The notes: generated from the letters alone by a model not told the origin. A stretch of 14,249 nucleotides of DNA from Anaerolineales bacterium (GCA_020432595.1 JAGQGA010000067.1:1-14249); one strand, 5' to 3'; positions 6,827 to 13,484 are shown, counted from the first letter of the stretch. Made by a program: numbers and translations.

Positions 6827-7801
6827 GTGTCTATTTATTCTCTTTCTCTGTCTGCTCAACTCACCTTAGATATGCACAGCCTGAACAATGAAGGGGGCGA
6901 AGGCAACCAGATTCAAACCCGCATGGTCAATATTGTGGATGGTAACGGCCGTTTACAAAACGTCAACGCCATCTCCGGCGACATGATCAAACACATCCTC
7001 GCCGAACATCTGCACCGCATCGCCACTGCCAATGGGCTACCTTTGTGCGCTGGTTGCCGTACCTTTAATGCCAACCGCATCAGTGCCGACGAAGCCTATA
7101 TGGCCGACATCGCCAACAAAAGTGATGCCGAAGCCCTCAGCCAAATGCTGCAAACCTGCGCCATAGACGATATGCTGGGCAACCTCATCACCGCTGGTTC
7201 CAAGTCCCTGCCGCGCAAATCTGTCGTTGAGTTTGGCTGGGTTGTCGGCCTGCCTGAATCCACCCGCTCCGATAGCTACTTCCATGTTAAATATGCCAGC
7301 GACCGCAGCGATGCCAAACGCAAAGCGGATAGTTCTGAAGAAGCTCGTGGAGCCAATTTAGGGCAAGCCATCTTCCATCGTCCCGCTAACAGTGGCGTAT
7401 ATGCCCTAGTCGCTACCCTTGAAGCCGCTCGCATTGGCTTTAACGACATCACCCACGAATACGTTATCAGTGAAGATGAACGACAAGCACGGTTTAATGC
7501 CCTATGTGAAGCCTTGCTCTACACTTTAATCGAGCCAGCAGGCGCGATGCGTGGTACACAAGCCCCCCATATCGTAGATGTAACGGGTGTCGTCACCGTC
7601 AGCCGCAATGTCATTCCTGCACCCACCCTTAGCCCCCTAAAGGATGGTTATGGTGATCAGTTGACCGCTTTGTGCGAAACATTAAACGGCATCCGACCTG
7701 AGGCGTTGTCTGCTCATAACTTTGGCTCACTGGCAGAATATGCCCAACAGATGAGTGCCTTGATGCGTGAGCAGCCCTTCACAATGCAGTACACAGGATA
7801 A
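6827..7801 (+). CDS. cas7: Cas7 backbone subunit, DevR/Csa2-like
   Basis: Cas7 polymerises along the crRNA spacer to form the Cascade backbone. This 324-residue RAMP protein matches the DevR/Csa2 branch: an opening strand IYSLSLSAQLTLDMHSLN, the NEGGEGNQIQTRMV segment, then NAISGDMIKHILAEHLH (compare the PVISGEALAHAYQ of Sulfolobus Csa2), LCAGCRTFNANRIS, and a later FVV-like strand (VVEFGWVVGLPES) before a thumb region rich in basic residues (DRSDAKRKADSSEEARG). The start is GTG with AAGAGGT (6814-6820) 6 bases upstream. A decamer copy at 6944 encodes NGR in a loop. Cys-x-x-Cys at about residue 66-69 may be structural. The I-A/I-B family assignment rests on motif recall. Confidence 0.9.
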   Translation: MSIYSLSLSAQLTLDMHSLNNEGGEGNQIQTRMVNIVDGNGRLQNVNAISGDMIKHILAEHLHRIATANGLPLCAGCRTFNANRISADEAYMADIANKSDAEALSQMLQTCAIDDMLGNLITAGSKSLPRKSVVEFGWVVGLPESTRSDSYFHVKYASDRSDAKRKADSSEEARGANLGQAIFHRPANSGVYALVATLEAARIGFNDITHEYVISEDERQARFNALCEALLYTLIEPAGAMRGTQAPHIVDVTGVVTVSRNVIPAPTLSPLKDGYGDQLTALCETLNGIRPEALSAHNFGSLAEYAQQMSALMREQPFTMQYTG

Positions 7802-7806
7802 AGACA

Positions 7807-8499
7807 ATGGTGTGGCTTAAAGCAATTTACCAACCAACAACCCTGTTTAGTTTACGGCTGTCTTGGACAACCTCTACTGGAGGCAAAACGCTGCTGCTGC
7901 CCTCACCCTATGCCATCAAAATGGCAATCTTGGATATAGCCTTACGCACCAGCGGCCATCAGTTGGGGGAGGCTGCCTGGCCTTGGATTCGGGATTTATC
8001 TATTGGCGTTCAACTGCCACCGCAGCTTGTTGTTACCAATTTATTTGCTAAAGTGCTGAAACTGCGTCGCAATCCGGCCGATCCTGGTTCGGTAGATGTT
8101 GGCCCCTTTCAAAGAACTATCGGCTATCGGGAATATGTATATCATCCTGATCCCATTGGGTTGCTGTTCAATGTACCAGACACGCAGTGGAAACAATTAA
8201 GCAATTGGCTGGCGCAAGTCAATTATATGGGCAAGCGGGGTGGTTTCGTGCAGTTGCTAGAACAAGCACAAATTGTATCTGAATTACCTGTTCATGTGAT
8301 GATGACAGCGGAATCTCCTACATTCTCTATTCATGGATTAGTCCAGCAGTTAGATGATTGTGATCCCAAAATGAAGTTTGCGGAAGCAAATATTTACGAT
8401 AGCAAAAAGCCAAAACGGCTACAGCGACAAATCATCCTCCCCTACCGCATCACCCGATCCAGCCGCAGCTACACGCTGTATGAGCGGGTGGAAGGGTAA
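7807..8499 (+). CDS. cas5: Cas5 subunit of Cascade
   Basis: Cas5 caps the 5' handle of the crRNA and anchors the large subunit. This 230-residue RAMP protein has an N-terminal ferredoxin-like strand (VWLKAIYQPTTLFSLRL), the LLPSPYAIKMAILDIAL segment typical of Cas5 proteins that partner DevR/Csa2-type Cas7, a central VGPFQRTIGYREYVY, and VNYMGKRGGFVQLL, which corresponds to the conserved iGkrgs stretch. It lies 5 bases after cas7, with AGGA (7795-7798) as ribosome site inside the cas7 end. It is the last gene of the operon; a large palindrome begins 2 bases after its stop. No catalytic His is evident, fitting a non-nucleolytic Cas5 with a separate Cas6. Confidence 0.85.
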   Translation: MVWLKAIYQPTTLFSLRLSWTTSTGGKTLLLPSPYAIKMAILDIALRTSGHQLGEAAWPWIRDLSIGVQLPPQLVVTNLFAKVLKLRRNPADPGSVDVGPFQRTIGYREYVYHPDPIGLLFNVPDTQWKQLSNWLAQVNYMGKRGGFVQLLEQAQIVSELPVHVMMTAESPTFSIHGLVQQLDDCDPKMKFAEANIYDSKKPKRLQRQIILPYRITRSSRSYTLYERVEG

Positions 8500-8500
8500 G

Positions 8501-8538
8501 GTTAGGTGGGGAAAAACGGCCGTTATTCCCCACCTAAC
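8501..8538. terminator. 38-base near-perfect palindrome closing the cas operon
   Basis: GTTAGGTGGGGAA (8501-8513) and TTCCCCACCTAAC (8526-8538) are perfect reverse complements, and the centre between them is the AACGGCCGTT decamer (8515-8524). Only one opposed pair (A8514/A8525) fails to match, so 18 of 19 pairs can form. It begins 2 bases after the cas5 stop and lies before the convergent higA gene, so a bidirectional terminator or mRNA-end stabiliser is likely. No strong T-run flanks it. Confidence 0.7.
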
Positions 8539-8597
8539 GCCAAACAATCCCGAATCAGCGTCGGCAAATTCAGCACCCATTTCCCACATACCTCCAC

Positions 8598-8903
8598 CTA
8601 TGCCCCCGCATAAGCCAACACATCCTGCTCAATTTGCGCTCCCACCTCATCCTGCGCCACGTCCAAATCATAGTCAAGCTGCAAACCCAGCCAAAATTGC
8701 GCCGACATACCAAAAAACCGCGCCAAACGCAAAGCAGTGTCCGCCGTTATCCGCCGCCGCCCTAGCACAATCTCATTAATACGCCGCGCCGGCACCCGCA
8801 TAGCCAGTGCCAACTGATTTTGGCTAATTCCCATCGGCAGCAAAAACTCTTCAAGCAGCACCTCACCAGGATGCAAAGGCGGTATTTTTTCTTCGTTTAA
8901 CAT
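8598..8903 (-). CDS. higA: HigA-family antitoxin
   Basis: A 101-residue XRE-type protein of the HigA antitoxin family: HPGEVLLEEFLLPMGISQNQLALAMRVPARRINEIVLGRRRITADTALRL contains the family's N-terminal HPGE(v/i)LxEEFL motif and a lambda-repressor-like HTH (about residues 26-46). Then FFGMSAQFWLGLQLDYDL, the characteristic helix before the C-terminus. It would neutralise the HigB toxin encoded upstream and repress the promoter. The ribosome site AGGTG lies 6 bases before ATG, inside an inverted repeat (see 8903-8968). The 109-base gap from higB is wide for this family, where genes usually nearly overlap. The gene faces the end of cas5. Confidence 0.9.
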   Translation of the reverse strand: MLNEEKIPPLHPGEVLLEEFLLPMGISQNQLALAMRVPARRINEIVLGRRRITADTALRLARFFGMSAQFWLGLQLDYDLDVAQDEVGAQIEQDVLAYAGA

Positions 8904-8968
8904 TTCAGCACCTACTTAAAAATAGTGCTGAAACACCCATTACTCATTTTCTTTCGGTGTTTCAGTAC
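8903..8968 (-). promoter_or_regulatory. Three-armed inverted repeat over the higA start
   Basis: Plus-strand arms are TTTCAGCAC (8903-8911), GTGCTGAAACACC (8925-8937) and GGTGTTTCAGTAC (8956-8968). The middle arm is the exact complement of the first over 9 bases and of the third over 12 of 13 bases, so the two stems exclude one another. The first arm overlaps the higA start codon and adjoins its ribosome site. This could be a double operator for HigA or an RNA switch controlling antitoxin translation. Confidence 0.6.
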
Positions 8969-9012
8969 CCTCTAGCGGGTCAAAAGGGTCGCTCTAAGCT
9001 CGCCTACACCAA

Positions 9013-9294
9013 TTAATGGTAATCAACAATCTCTACAGAAAAAGCATCATTATCTTGCCATTCAAAGCAAATACGCCATTGACGATTAATCCGAATGCTA
9101 TACTGGCCTTCACGCTCGCCACGCAATGGTTCTAGTCGATTATTAGGTGGGATTCGTAAATCATTGAGCGACTCTGCGCGATTCAGCATACGCAGTTTAC
9201 GAAATGCCGTCTTTTGAATATCCTGCGGCAATTTTCGGGAAAAAACACGTTGAAATATCTTCTCCGTTTCCAAATCTCGAAAGCTACGAATCAT
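9013..9294 (-). CDS. higB: HigB-family toxin (RelE/ParE superfamily)
   Basis: A 93-residue protein: MIRSFRDLETEKIFQRVFSRKLP, then an alpha-helical pair (QKTAFRKLRMLNRAESLNDLRIPPNNRLEPLRG), and the strands GQYSIRINRQWRICFEW...VEIVDYH. The L-x-x-L(x)-G, YSIRIN(x)QWRICF and terminal DYH are hallmarks of HigB, a ribosome-dependent mRNA endonuclease. It is encoded before higA, the usual toxin-first order. Start: ATG 9292-9294 has GGAGA on the minus strand about 7 bases upstream; the longer frame to 9342 would start inside the promoter. It is divergent from cas6. Context suggests a toxin-antitoxin pair inserted between cas5 and cas6. Confidence 0.88.
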   Translation of the reverse strand: MIRSFRDLETEKIFQRVFSRKLPQDIQKTAFRKLRMLNRAESLNDLRIPPNNRLEPLRGEREGQYSIRINRQWRICFEWQDNDAFSVEIVDYH

Positions 9295-9315
9295 TGTCAA
9301 GTCTCCACTTGAAAT

Positions 9316-9342
9316 ATTATAACCTTGCGCGTTAAACGTCAA
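9316..9342 (-). promoter_or_regulatory. Promoter of higBA
   Basis: On the minus strand TTGACG (9337-9342) and a perfect TATAAT (9316-9321) are separated by 15 bases, somewhat short. Transcription would begin near 9308, leaving a leader just long enough for the GGAGA ribosome site. A small palindrome CGTT-A-AACG (9330-9338) lies in the spacer, a suitable place for HigA autorepression. Confidence 0.55.
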
Positions 9343-9352
9343 GTGTTAAAAT
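9325..9352 (+). promoter_or_regulatory. Candidate cas6 promoter, overlapping that of higBA
   Basis: TTGCGC (9325-9330), a 16-base spacer and TAAAAT (9347-9352) form a moderate promoter directed to cas6. It is interleaved with the higBA promoter on the other strand, so the two transcripts probably compete or share control. The cas6 ribosome site AAGGA (9365-9369) follows. Confidence 0.4.
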
Positions 9353-9375
9353 ATGTATACAAATAAGGAAAACAA

Positions 9376-10368
9376 ATGACAACCCTCCAAATCACTCACC
9401 TGCGCTTTAGCGCCATTGCCCAAACCGACATTAACTTGGGCGGCCATTACGCTGGCAACAACCTTCGCAACGCCCTGGCCGCCGTCCTGCTTCGCGCCAC
9501 CTGCCCCGAAGCCGGCCGACGCACCAAACCCACCCCCGAACACACCGCCATCTGCCCTGCCTGCTGGATCATCGCCGCTGAAAGCGCCCCCGGCAGCGTT
9601 GTCCGCCCCTACACCGTCATTCCACCACTGCCGCCGCGCCCTTGGCTGGCTGCGGGCGAGCCATTCACCTTTGGCCTCACCCTCTTTGGCAGCGGCTTCC
9701 AATTCTTGCCCTACTTTGTCCTGGCAATGGCCGAAGTGGGGCAGGGGGGTTTTGGCCCTGGGCGCGGCACCTTCACCATTGAATCCATCCACGCCATCAA
9801 CCCATTCCAGCAGCAAAGCGAAATCTTGTTCCAGCCCCCCAGCACCCTCGTTCACGTTCCCACGCTCCACGTCACTTGGGAAACCATGCAGCCGCAGGTC
9901 GCCCCTTGGTCTAATTGGCTGGCCGAACATAATGACCTGCTTACCCTGCGCTTTCTCACTCCGCTGCGGCTGGAAGCCAACAAAACGATTTACCAAACCC
10001 CCGACTTTGCCATTCTCTTTCGCCGTCTGCTCTACCGCTTCGATGAACTGGGGCGGCAATTTGCCGCAGAGCCGCGCCGCGATTATGCCGAGGTGCAAAC
10101 CTTGCACCAGCTTGCCGACCAGGTGCGTTTGGTGAGCAGCGAGACGCAGTGGCACGAACTGCACGGCTATTCGGGGCGGCGGGGCGGCAAGACACCGGCG
10201 AGTGGGCTGGTGGGAACGGCCGTTTACCACACCCCCAACTGGCAACCCCTTCTCCCATATCTCCTCTTTGGTCAGGCCACCCAAGTTGGCAAGCTCACCG
10301 TAAAAGGCAACGGTATCTACATGCTCAACCAAAGCAGTGACAGCTATTGGGAGTCGTTTTTCGCATAA
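9376..10368 (+). CDS. cas6: Cas6 crRNA-processing endoribonuclease
   Basis: Cas6 cleaves the CRISPR transcript within each repeat to give mature crRNA. This 330-residue RAMP protein has the N-terminal LRFSAIAQTDINLGGHYAGNNLRNAL strand-helix. Next is a Cys-containing loop (C-P-E-A-G ... C-P-A-C-W, about residues 47-66) typical of the long bacterial Cas6 family. GEPFTFGLTLFG and GGFGPGRGTF follow, then LTLRFLTPLRLEANK beginning the second RAMP fold, and a C-terminal G-L-V-G-T-A-V-Y plus LLFGQATQVGKLTVKGNGIY glycine-rich region. Start is fixed by AAGGA 6 bases upstream. It is GC-richer than the interference operon and separated from it by higBA, so it has its own promoter. A decamer at 10215 encodes TAV. 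Convergent with the kinase gene. Confidence 0.93.
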   Translation: MTTLQITHLRFSAIAQTDINLGGHYAGNNLRNALAAVLLRATCPEAGRRTKPTPEHTAICPACWIIAAESAPGSVVRPYTVIPPLPPRPWLAAGEPFTFGLTLFGSGFQFLPYFVLAMAEVGQGGFGPGRGTFTIESIHAINPFQQQSEILFQPPSTLVHVPTLHVTWETMQPQVAPWSNWLAEHNDLLTLRFLTPLRLEANKTIYQTPDFAILFRRLLYRFDELGRQFAAEPRRDYAEVQTLHQLADQVRLVSSETQWHELHGYSGRRGGKTPASGLVGTAVYHTPNWQPLLPYLLFGQATQVGKLTVKGNGIYMLNQSSDSYWESFFA

Positions 10369-10491
10369 CAGTTGCGCTTGCCTTCACCACTCTTGTGTAA
10401 CCGCCACGGGCAGCACGGCAGATCAAACCAATCGGCTCTCGGCCGACTAGGTATCATGAAGACGTTGGTCTAATCTACAGCAAAACAACAG
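10369..10491. other. Non-coding stretch between convergent cas6 and kinase gene
   Basis: I see only a small 5-bp hairpin TCGGC/GCCGA (10432-10446, loop TCTCG). There is no T-run on either side, no tRNA-like fold and no CRISPR repeat. Confidence 0.5.
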
Positions 10492-12276
10492 TTAATAAAA
10501 AGTCGTGCGGTACACGGGCTGGAAAAGCTCTTTGCGTTTGGCGCAAATGGGATCCAGAGCGCATTGGGTGCAGTCTGGCTCGGTCATTTCCGGGCAGCGA
10601 CGGCGGGCATCGAAAAAGAACCAATCTACGGCACCTATGGACTTGCCAGAAAGGGCAGCAATCTGCTCAATGGCTTCATAAGCTGCCCGCCGCACAACCT
10701 GCTCATCTTCGGCTGAAATCACCTTGCGTGCAGCTAAATCAGCCGCGAGAGCTTCATCTTTCACATCAATCAAACCCACTCGTAGACAAGAACGCATCAA
10801 ATGATAATCAATCACGGGAGGGGGTACTTCATCTATACCAAAGGTTAGAAATTTTTCGGGTCGCTGATTGAGACTCAGAGCCAATAGCATTGATTTTTTA
10901 CGCAGGGAATCTTCTTTGTAACCGCCGATTTTGTCCATAAGCATGAGGAATGTTTGCAGGGGACGCTCGCTGTTTTGCGCCTCCGCAACCAAACTTTGCG
11001 GTGTGTAGCCCAGTGCCAGCATATCTTGCCCATAACGATTCGCCAATTGCCAATGCAGCTCAATCGCGGGCATCACATCCTGCCCATTGTCATCCTGGTA
11101 AAGGGTGGCAAATTGCTCCGCTGATACGGTTGCTTGCCCCGCCACAGTCAGAAACCCTGGATTCTCCATCATGGCTCGCCGATACACTTGGGACAAATAA
11201 GACGAACCTTTCCGCACCTGCCCCTGAATTGGCGCAATTAGCGGCTTGTGGTAATGACCATCCTTTATTGTCCAAAAGCTAAATTGCTGCAACGTTGAAG
11301 CAAAGAAAAAATCGAGCGCACCAGGATCGCCAACGGGAGGGTGGTCAGGCCCCGCAAAATCAGAATCCACCACCTCTGGCAGCATTGCCATAAATTGAGC
11401 CACACGCTCAATTTGAGCCAAAGCAGGCATAACTCTTAGCGATGGCGGGGGTGCAGGGGCGGGGGTGTCGGCTAACAAAGCCGTTGGCCCCACGGCACTT
11501 ACCGTTTCCGCCGCTTGAGGCACAGCTTTCTGCGCCGCCTCCACAGGATGATACCCCTGGGCAAGAAAGGCCAAGGTGCTGCCGCAAAATGTATCACCAG
11601 CACCAGTAGGGTCAACTGGTTCAACTGACACAGCCGGAACATGGGTAACAGCAGAACCCTGAATGACTTGCACCCCTTTTTCGCCCAGCGTTAGAAAAAT
11701 CAGCTTGCCAGGTTTTGCTTGCGCCGCTTCCACCGCACCAAAGAGAGCCGCACCTTCTGGCTCGTTGAGAAAATAAACATCCACCATATCGAGAACGGCT
11801 TGAGTTGTTTGAGGGTCAGATTGGATACCCGTGAGATTTGCCCCCGCTGAGAGAAAGGGGGCACGACGCTGCCGACATGCTTGCAAAAAAGCAAGCTGGC
11901 GGTGCAAACTCCCCAAGCCAATCACGTGAACAGCATCATAGCCACTCAAATCGGACGGTAATTGAGATGGGTCGAGTGTGGCCTCGGCTCCGAAGTAGGT
12001 GTTTAGATAGACGGTGCCATTTTCGTCGTGCTGAATCTCCATGCGCGGAATCTCATCAGGCGTTACCTGTGGTCCTAACCATGTCAGGCGCTCAGCCACA
12101 GATTGAAGAGAGGCAGGCATGGGGTGCGGGCGAGGGGCAAATATGCCAGCCTCTACCCCGCAGCGGTGGGCGGCCAGGGCAGTATAAAGCCCGCCCCCTC
12201 CTAGCGATTGTTGCGTTTGCCCAAAGAAATGTAGCGTGTCGAAAGTGGCTCCACCCACAACAAGTATTTTATTCAT
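10492..12276 (-). CDS. PfkB-family kinase fused to a C-terminal four-cysteine domain
   Basis: A 594-residue protein. The N-terminal half (about 1-268) is a ribokinase/PfkB sugar or nucleoside kinase: NKILVVGGATFD, a GGGGLYTAL substrate-binding segment, VYFLNEPEGAALFG, LTLGEKGVQV, and the anion-hole/catalytic motif DPTGAGDTF (222-230). After a Pro/Ala-rich linker (PAPAPPP, about 272-279) comes a helical domain of about 310 residues. It has DFFFASTLQQFSFWT, a helical bundle, PPPVIDYHLMR, and C-x7-C-x2-C-x5-C at 561-578. The final pattern resembles the FeS loop of helix-hairpin-helix glycosylases (EndoIII has C-x6-C-x2-C-x5-C). The FSFW and DYxLMR segments recall queuosine-salvage (DUF2419/Qng1) proteins. 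Start: ATG 12276 is preferred, aligning with the first strand; GTG 12294 and TTG 12297 are alternatives. The kinase call is firm; the C-terminal call is tentative. Confidence 0.8.
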   Translation of the reverse strand: MNKILVVGGATFDTLHFFGQTQQSLGGGGLYTALAAHRCGVEAGIFAPRPHPMPASLQSVAERLTWLGPQVTPDEIPRMEIQHDENGTVYLNTYFGAEATLDPSQLPSDLSGYDAVHVIGLGSLHRQLAFLQACRQRRAPFLSAGANLTGIQSDPQTTQAVLDMVDVYFLNEPEGAALFGAVEAAQAKPGKLIFLTLGEKGVQVIQGSAVTHVPAVSVEPVDPTGAGDTFCGSTLAFLAQGYHPVEAAQKAVPQAAETVSAVGPTALLADTPAPAPPPSLRVMPALAQIERVAQFMAMLPEVVDSDFAGPDHPPVGDPGALDFFFASTLQQFSFWTIKDGHYHKPLIAPIQGQVRKGSSYLSQVYRRAMMENPGFLTVAGQATVSAEQFATLYQDDNGQDVMPAIELHWQLANRYGQDMLALGYTPQSLVAEAQNSERPLQTFLMLMDKIGGYKEDSLRKKSMLLALSLNQRPEKFLTFGIDEVPPPVIDYHLMRSCLRVGLIDVKDEALAADLAARKVISAEDEQVVRRAAYEAIEQIAALSGKSIGAVDWFFFDARRRCPEMTEPDCTQCALDPICAKRKELFQPVYRTTFY

Positions 12277-12399
12277 CGTATTTGTCCATCGCACCAAAAG
12301 ATTGTATGAATCCCTTGGCTAGTAGTTGTATGTCCTTGGCGTAATCTATTTGACCGCTTGTTGGACAAGTTGGCTGTGAACCCATTTGGTCGCAGGGTT

Positions 12400-12471
12400 T
12401 TGCTAAGATTTTTAGCAATGGCTAAAATCAGGAGCCTTATCGCCGTACCGCTTATTGATCTGCCCTGATTT
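12400..12471 (+). promoter_or_regulatory. Structured leader of the cytidine deaminase gene
   Basis: Overlapping inverted repeats: TTGCTAA (12400-12406) with TTAGCAA (12412-12418); TTTTAGC (12410-12416) with GCTAAAA (12421-12427); and AAATCAGG (12425-12432) with CCTGATTT (12464-12471). The first two stems exclude each other and the second competes with the third. Such a layout fits an attenuator or riboswitch-like leader, or overlapping operators. The surrounding 217 bases (12277-12493) separate the divergent kinase gene and contain no clear promoter; TTGGAC (12361-12366) is a weak -35 candidate. Confidence 0.5.
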
Positions 12472-12493
12472 CAACAACAAGGAGTATGCCCTC

Positions 12494-12922
12494 ATGATTA
12501 CGGATAAACAAAAAAATGACCTCGTTGCTGCTGCTCGCGCTGTCCAAAAAAATGCTTATGCACCTTATTCACACTATCTCGTTGGTGCCGCTTTGCTTGG
12601 TGATGACGGGGTGATCTACACCGGGGTCAATATTGAAAATGCATCGTATGGGTTGACGGTTTGTGCGGAAAGAACGGCCGTTTTCAACATGATCAACACC
12701 GGTACAAAAAGCTTCCAGGCCATCGCCGTCTGTGGTGAAGGAAAAAGTTCCCCCTGCGGTGCCTGCCGCCAAGTATTGGTTGAATTTGCTGGCGATGTCC
12801 CGGTTTATCTAACCAGCAGCCAAGGCGAGATCCTCGAAACAACACTCCACACCCTGCTTCCCTATCATTTTGACTCAAGTGACCTCAAAAAAGGGCAAGG
12901 AACCATCACGGCCGAAGATTAA
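12494..12922 (+). CDS. cdd: Cytidine deaminase
   Basis: Converts cytidine and deoxycytidine to uridine and deoxyuridine in cytosolic pyrimidine salvage. The 142-residue length is that of the small tetrameric class. Motifs: AYAPYSHYLVGAAL, GVNIENASYGLTVCAERTAVF with the first zinc ligand Cys and catalytic Glu in C-A-E, and PCGACRQVLVEF with the other two zinc cysteines. All required residues are present. Start: ATG 12494 has AAGGAG (12479-12484) 9 bases upstream; a tiny frame ATG CCC TCA TGA (12486-12497) overlaps the start and may be a coincidence. The conserved Thr-Ala-Val after the catalytic Glu is encoded by a decamer (12673). The stop overlaps that of the convergent flavoprotein gene within TTAA (12919-12922). 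Confidence 0.95.
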   Translation: MITDKQKNDLVAAARAVQKNAYAPYSHYLVGAALLGDDGVIYTGVNIENASYGLTVCAERTAVFNMINTGTKSFQAIAVCGEGKSSPCGACRQVLVEFAGDVPVYLTSSQGEILETTLHTLLPYHFDSSDLKKGQGTITAED

Positions 12923-13428
12923 ACTACTTGTCTAACTGCCTGCACAATCTCATCGAGCGGTGCCATTGTCACCCGTCGCCCGTCAATGCTCGGTGGCACA
13001 ATGTGGCATCCCCAGCTTTGCAGACGAGCCAGCGACTCCTTTGTTTGCGGGTGTGCCCAAAGACCTTGGTTCATGGAGGGGGCAATGACCACCGGCAGCC
13101 CCGCTCCTAACCCATCGGCAATCATGGCTGTGGCAAGATTGTCGGCCAGCCCCAGCGCAATTTTGTTGAAGGTGTTGAAGGTGCAGGGAGCGACGAGCAA
13201 TACCCCAAAGGGGAAGCGATCAAGCGGTTCCTGCCGGTAGGCGTGAATCCAGTGGTTACCTGGCACTGCCATCAGCGGTGCCGTGGCTGTCACCATCTCT
13301 ACATTTGGGGTTAGCACGGAATAGACATGAAATGATTCAGCGACCAACGCTTGCAGAAGCTCTGGCACGCGCACACAACTGCCTGCCCCGCTAACAAAAA
13401 GGAAGATGTCGGGTTGGGTTGGTGTCAT
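12919..13428 (-). CDS. Flavoprotein of the CoaC/UbiX fold
   Basis: A 169-residue protein of the Flavoprotein family (homo-oligomeric FMN-binding decarboxylases such as phosphopantothenoylcysteine decarboxylase). Visible features: LFVSGAGSCVRVPELLQAL (phosphate-binding turn and first helix), LLVAPCTFNTFNKIALGLADNLAT (compare CoaC APATANTIAKIA-G-ADDLL), VVIAPSMNQGLWAHPQTKESLARLQSWGCHIVPPS (compare APAMN...M...P). It is a stand-alone CoaC-like domain, not fused to CoaB. The PAPATAN-type motif is altered to APCTFNTFN, so the substrate may differ. Start: ATG 13428 has AAGGA on the minus strand about 6 bases upstream; the longer frame to 13470 runs through an inverted repeat. Same strand as the SIS gene, probably one transcript. 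Confidence 0.8.
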   Translation of the reverse strand: MTPTQPDIFLFVSGAGSCVRVPELLQALVAESFHVYSVLTPNVEMVTATAPLMAVPGNHWIHAYRQEPLDRFPFGVLLVAPCTFNTFNKIALGLADNLATAMIADGLGAGLPVVIAPSMNQGLWAHPQTKESLARLQSWGCHIVPPSIDGRRVTMAPLDEIVQAVRQVV

Positions 13429-13436
13429 TGCTGTCC

Positions 13437-13477
13437 TTGGAGATTGGAGATTGATCATCGTAATCTCCAATCTCCAA
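13437..13477 (-). repeat. Perfect 16-bp inverted repeat built from TTGGAGA units
   Basis: Bases 13437-13452 (two tandem copies of TTGGAGA plus TT) are exactly complementary to 13462-13477, with a 9-base loop. It fills the gap between the SIS gene stop (13485) and the flavoprotein start (13428). The repeat unit continues partly to 13480. No T-run follows on the minus strand, so it may be a stabilising or attenuating stem, or a dispersed intergenic repeat. Confidence 0.7.
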
Positions 13478-13484
13478 TCTCTTT

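Noticed and set aside
8523..8597. 24-codon minus-strand continuation after the higA TAG stop, ending LIRDCLALGGE
   Set aside because: HigA is already full length, and the segment runs into the palindrome; read-through or a decayed gene tail cannot be supported from this alone.
8378..8779. Plus-strand open frame running from the cas5 end into higA
   Set aside because: Overlaps cas5 in another frame and higA antisense; Pro/Ala-rich with no domain.
9416..10135. Plus-strand open frame of 239 codons inside cas6
   Set aside because: Pro/Ser/Ala-rich out-of-frame shadow of cas6.
9346..10332. Long minus-strand open frame of 328 codons opposite cas6
   Set aside because: It is antisense to a clear Cas6, is low-complexity and Gly/Ala-rich, and has no recognisable domain or ribosome site; GC-rich codons on the other strand explain its openness.
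11838..12344. Plus-strand open frame opposite the kinase gene
   Set aside because: Antisense to well-recognised PfkB motifs; no family resemblance.
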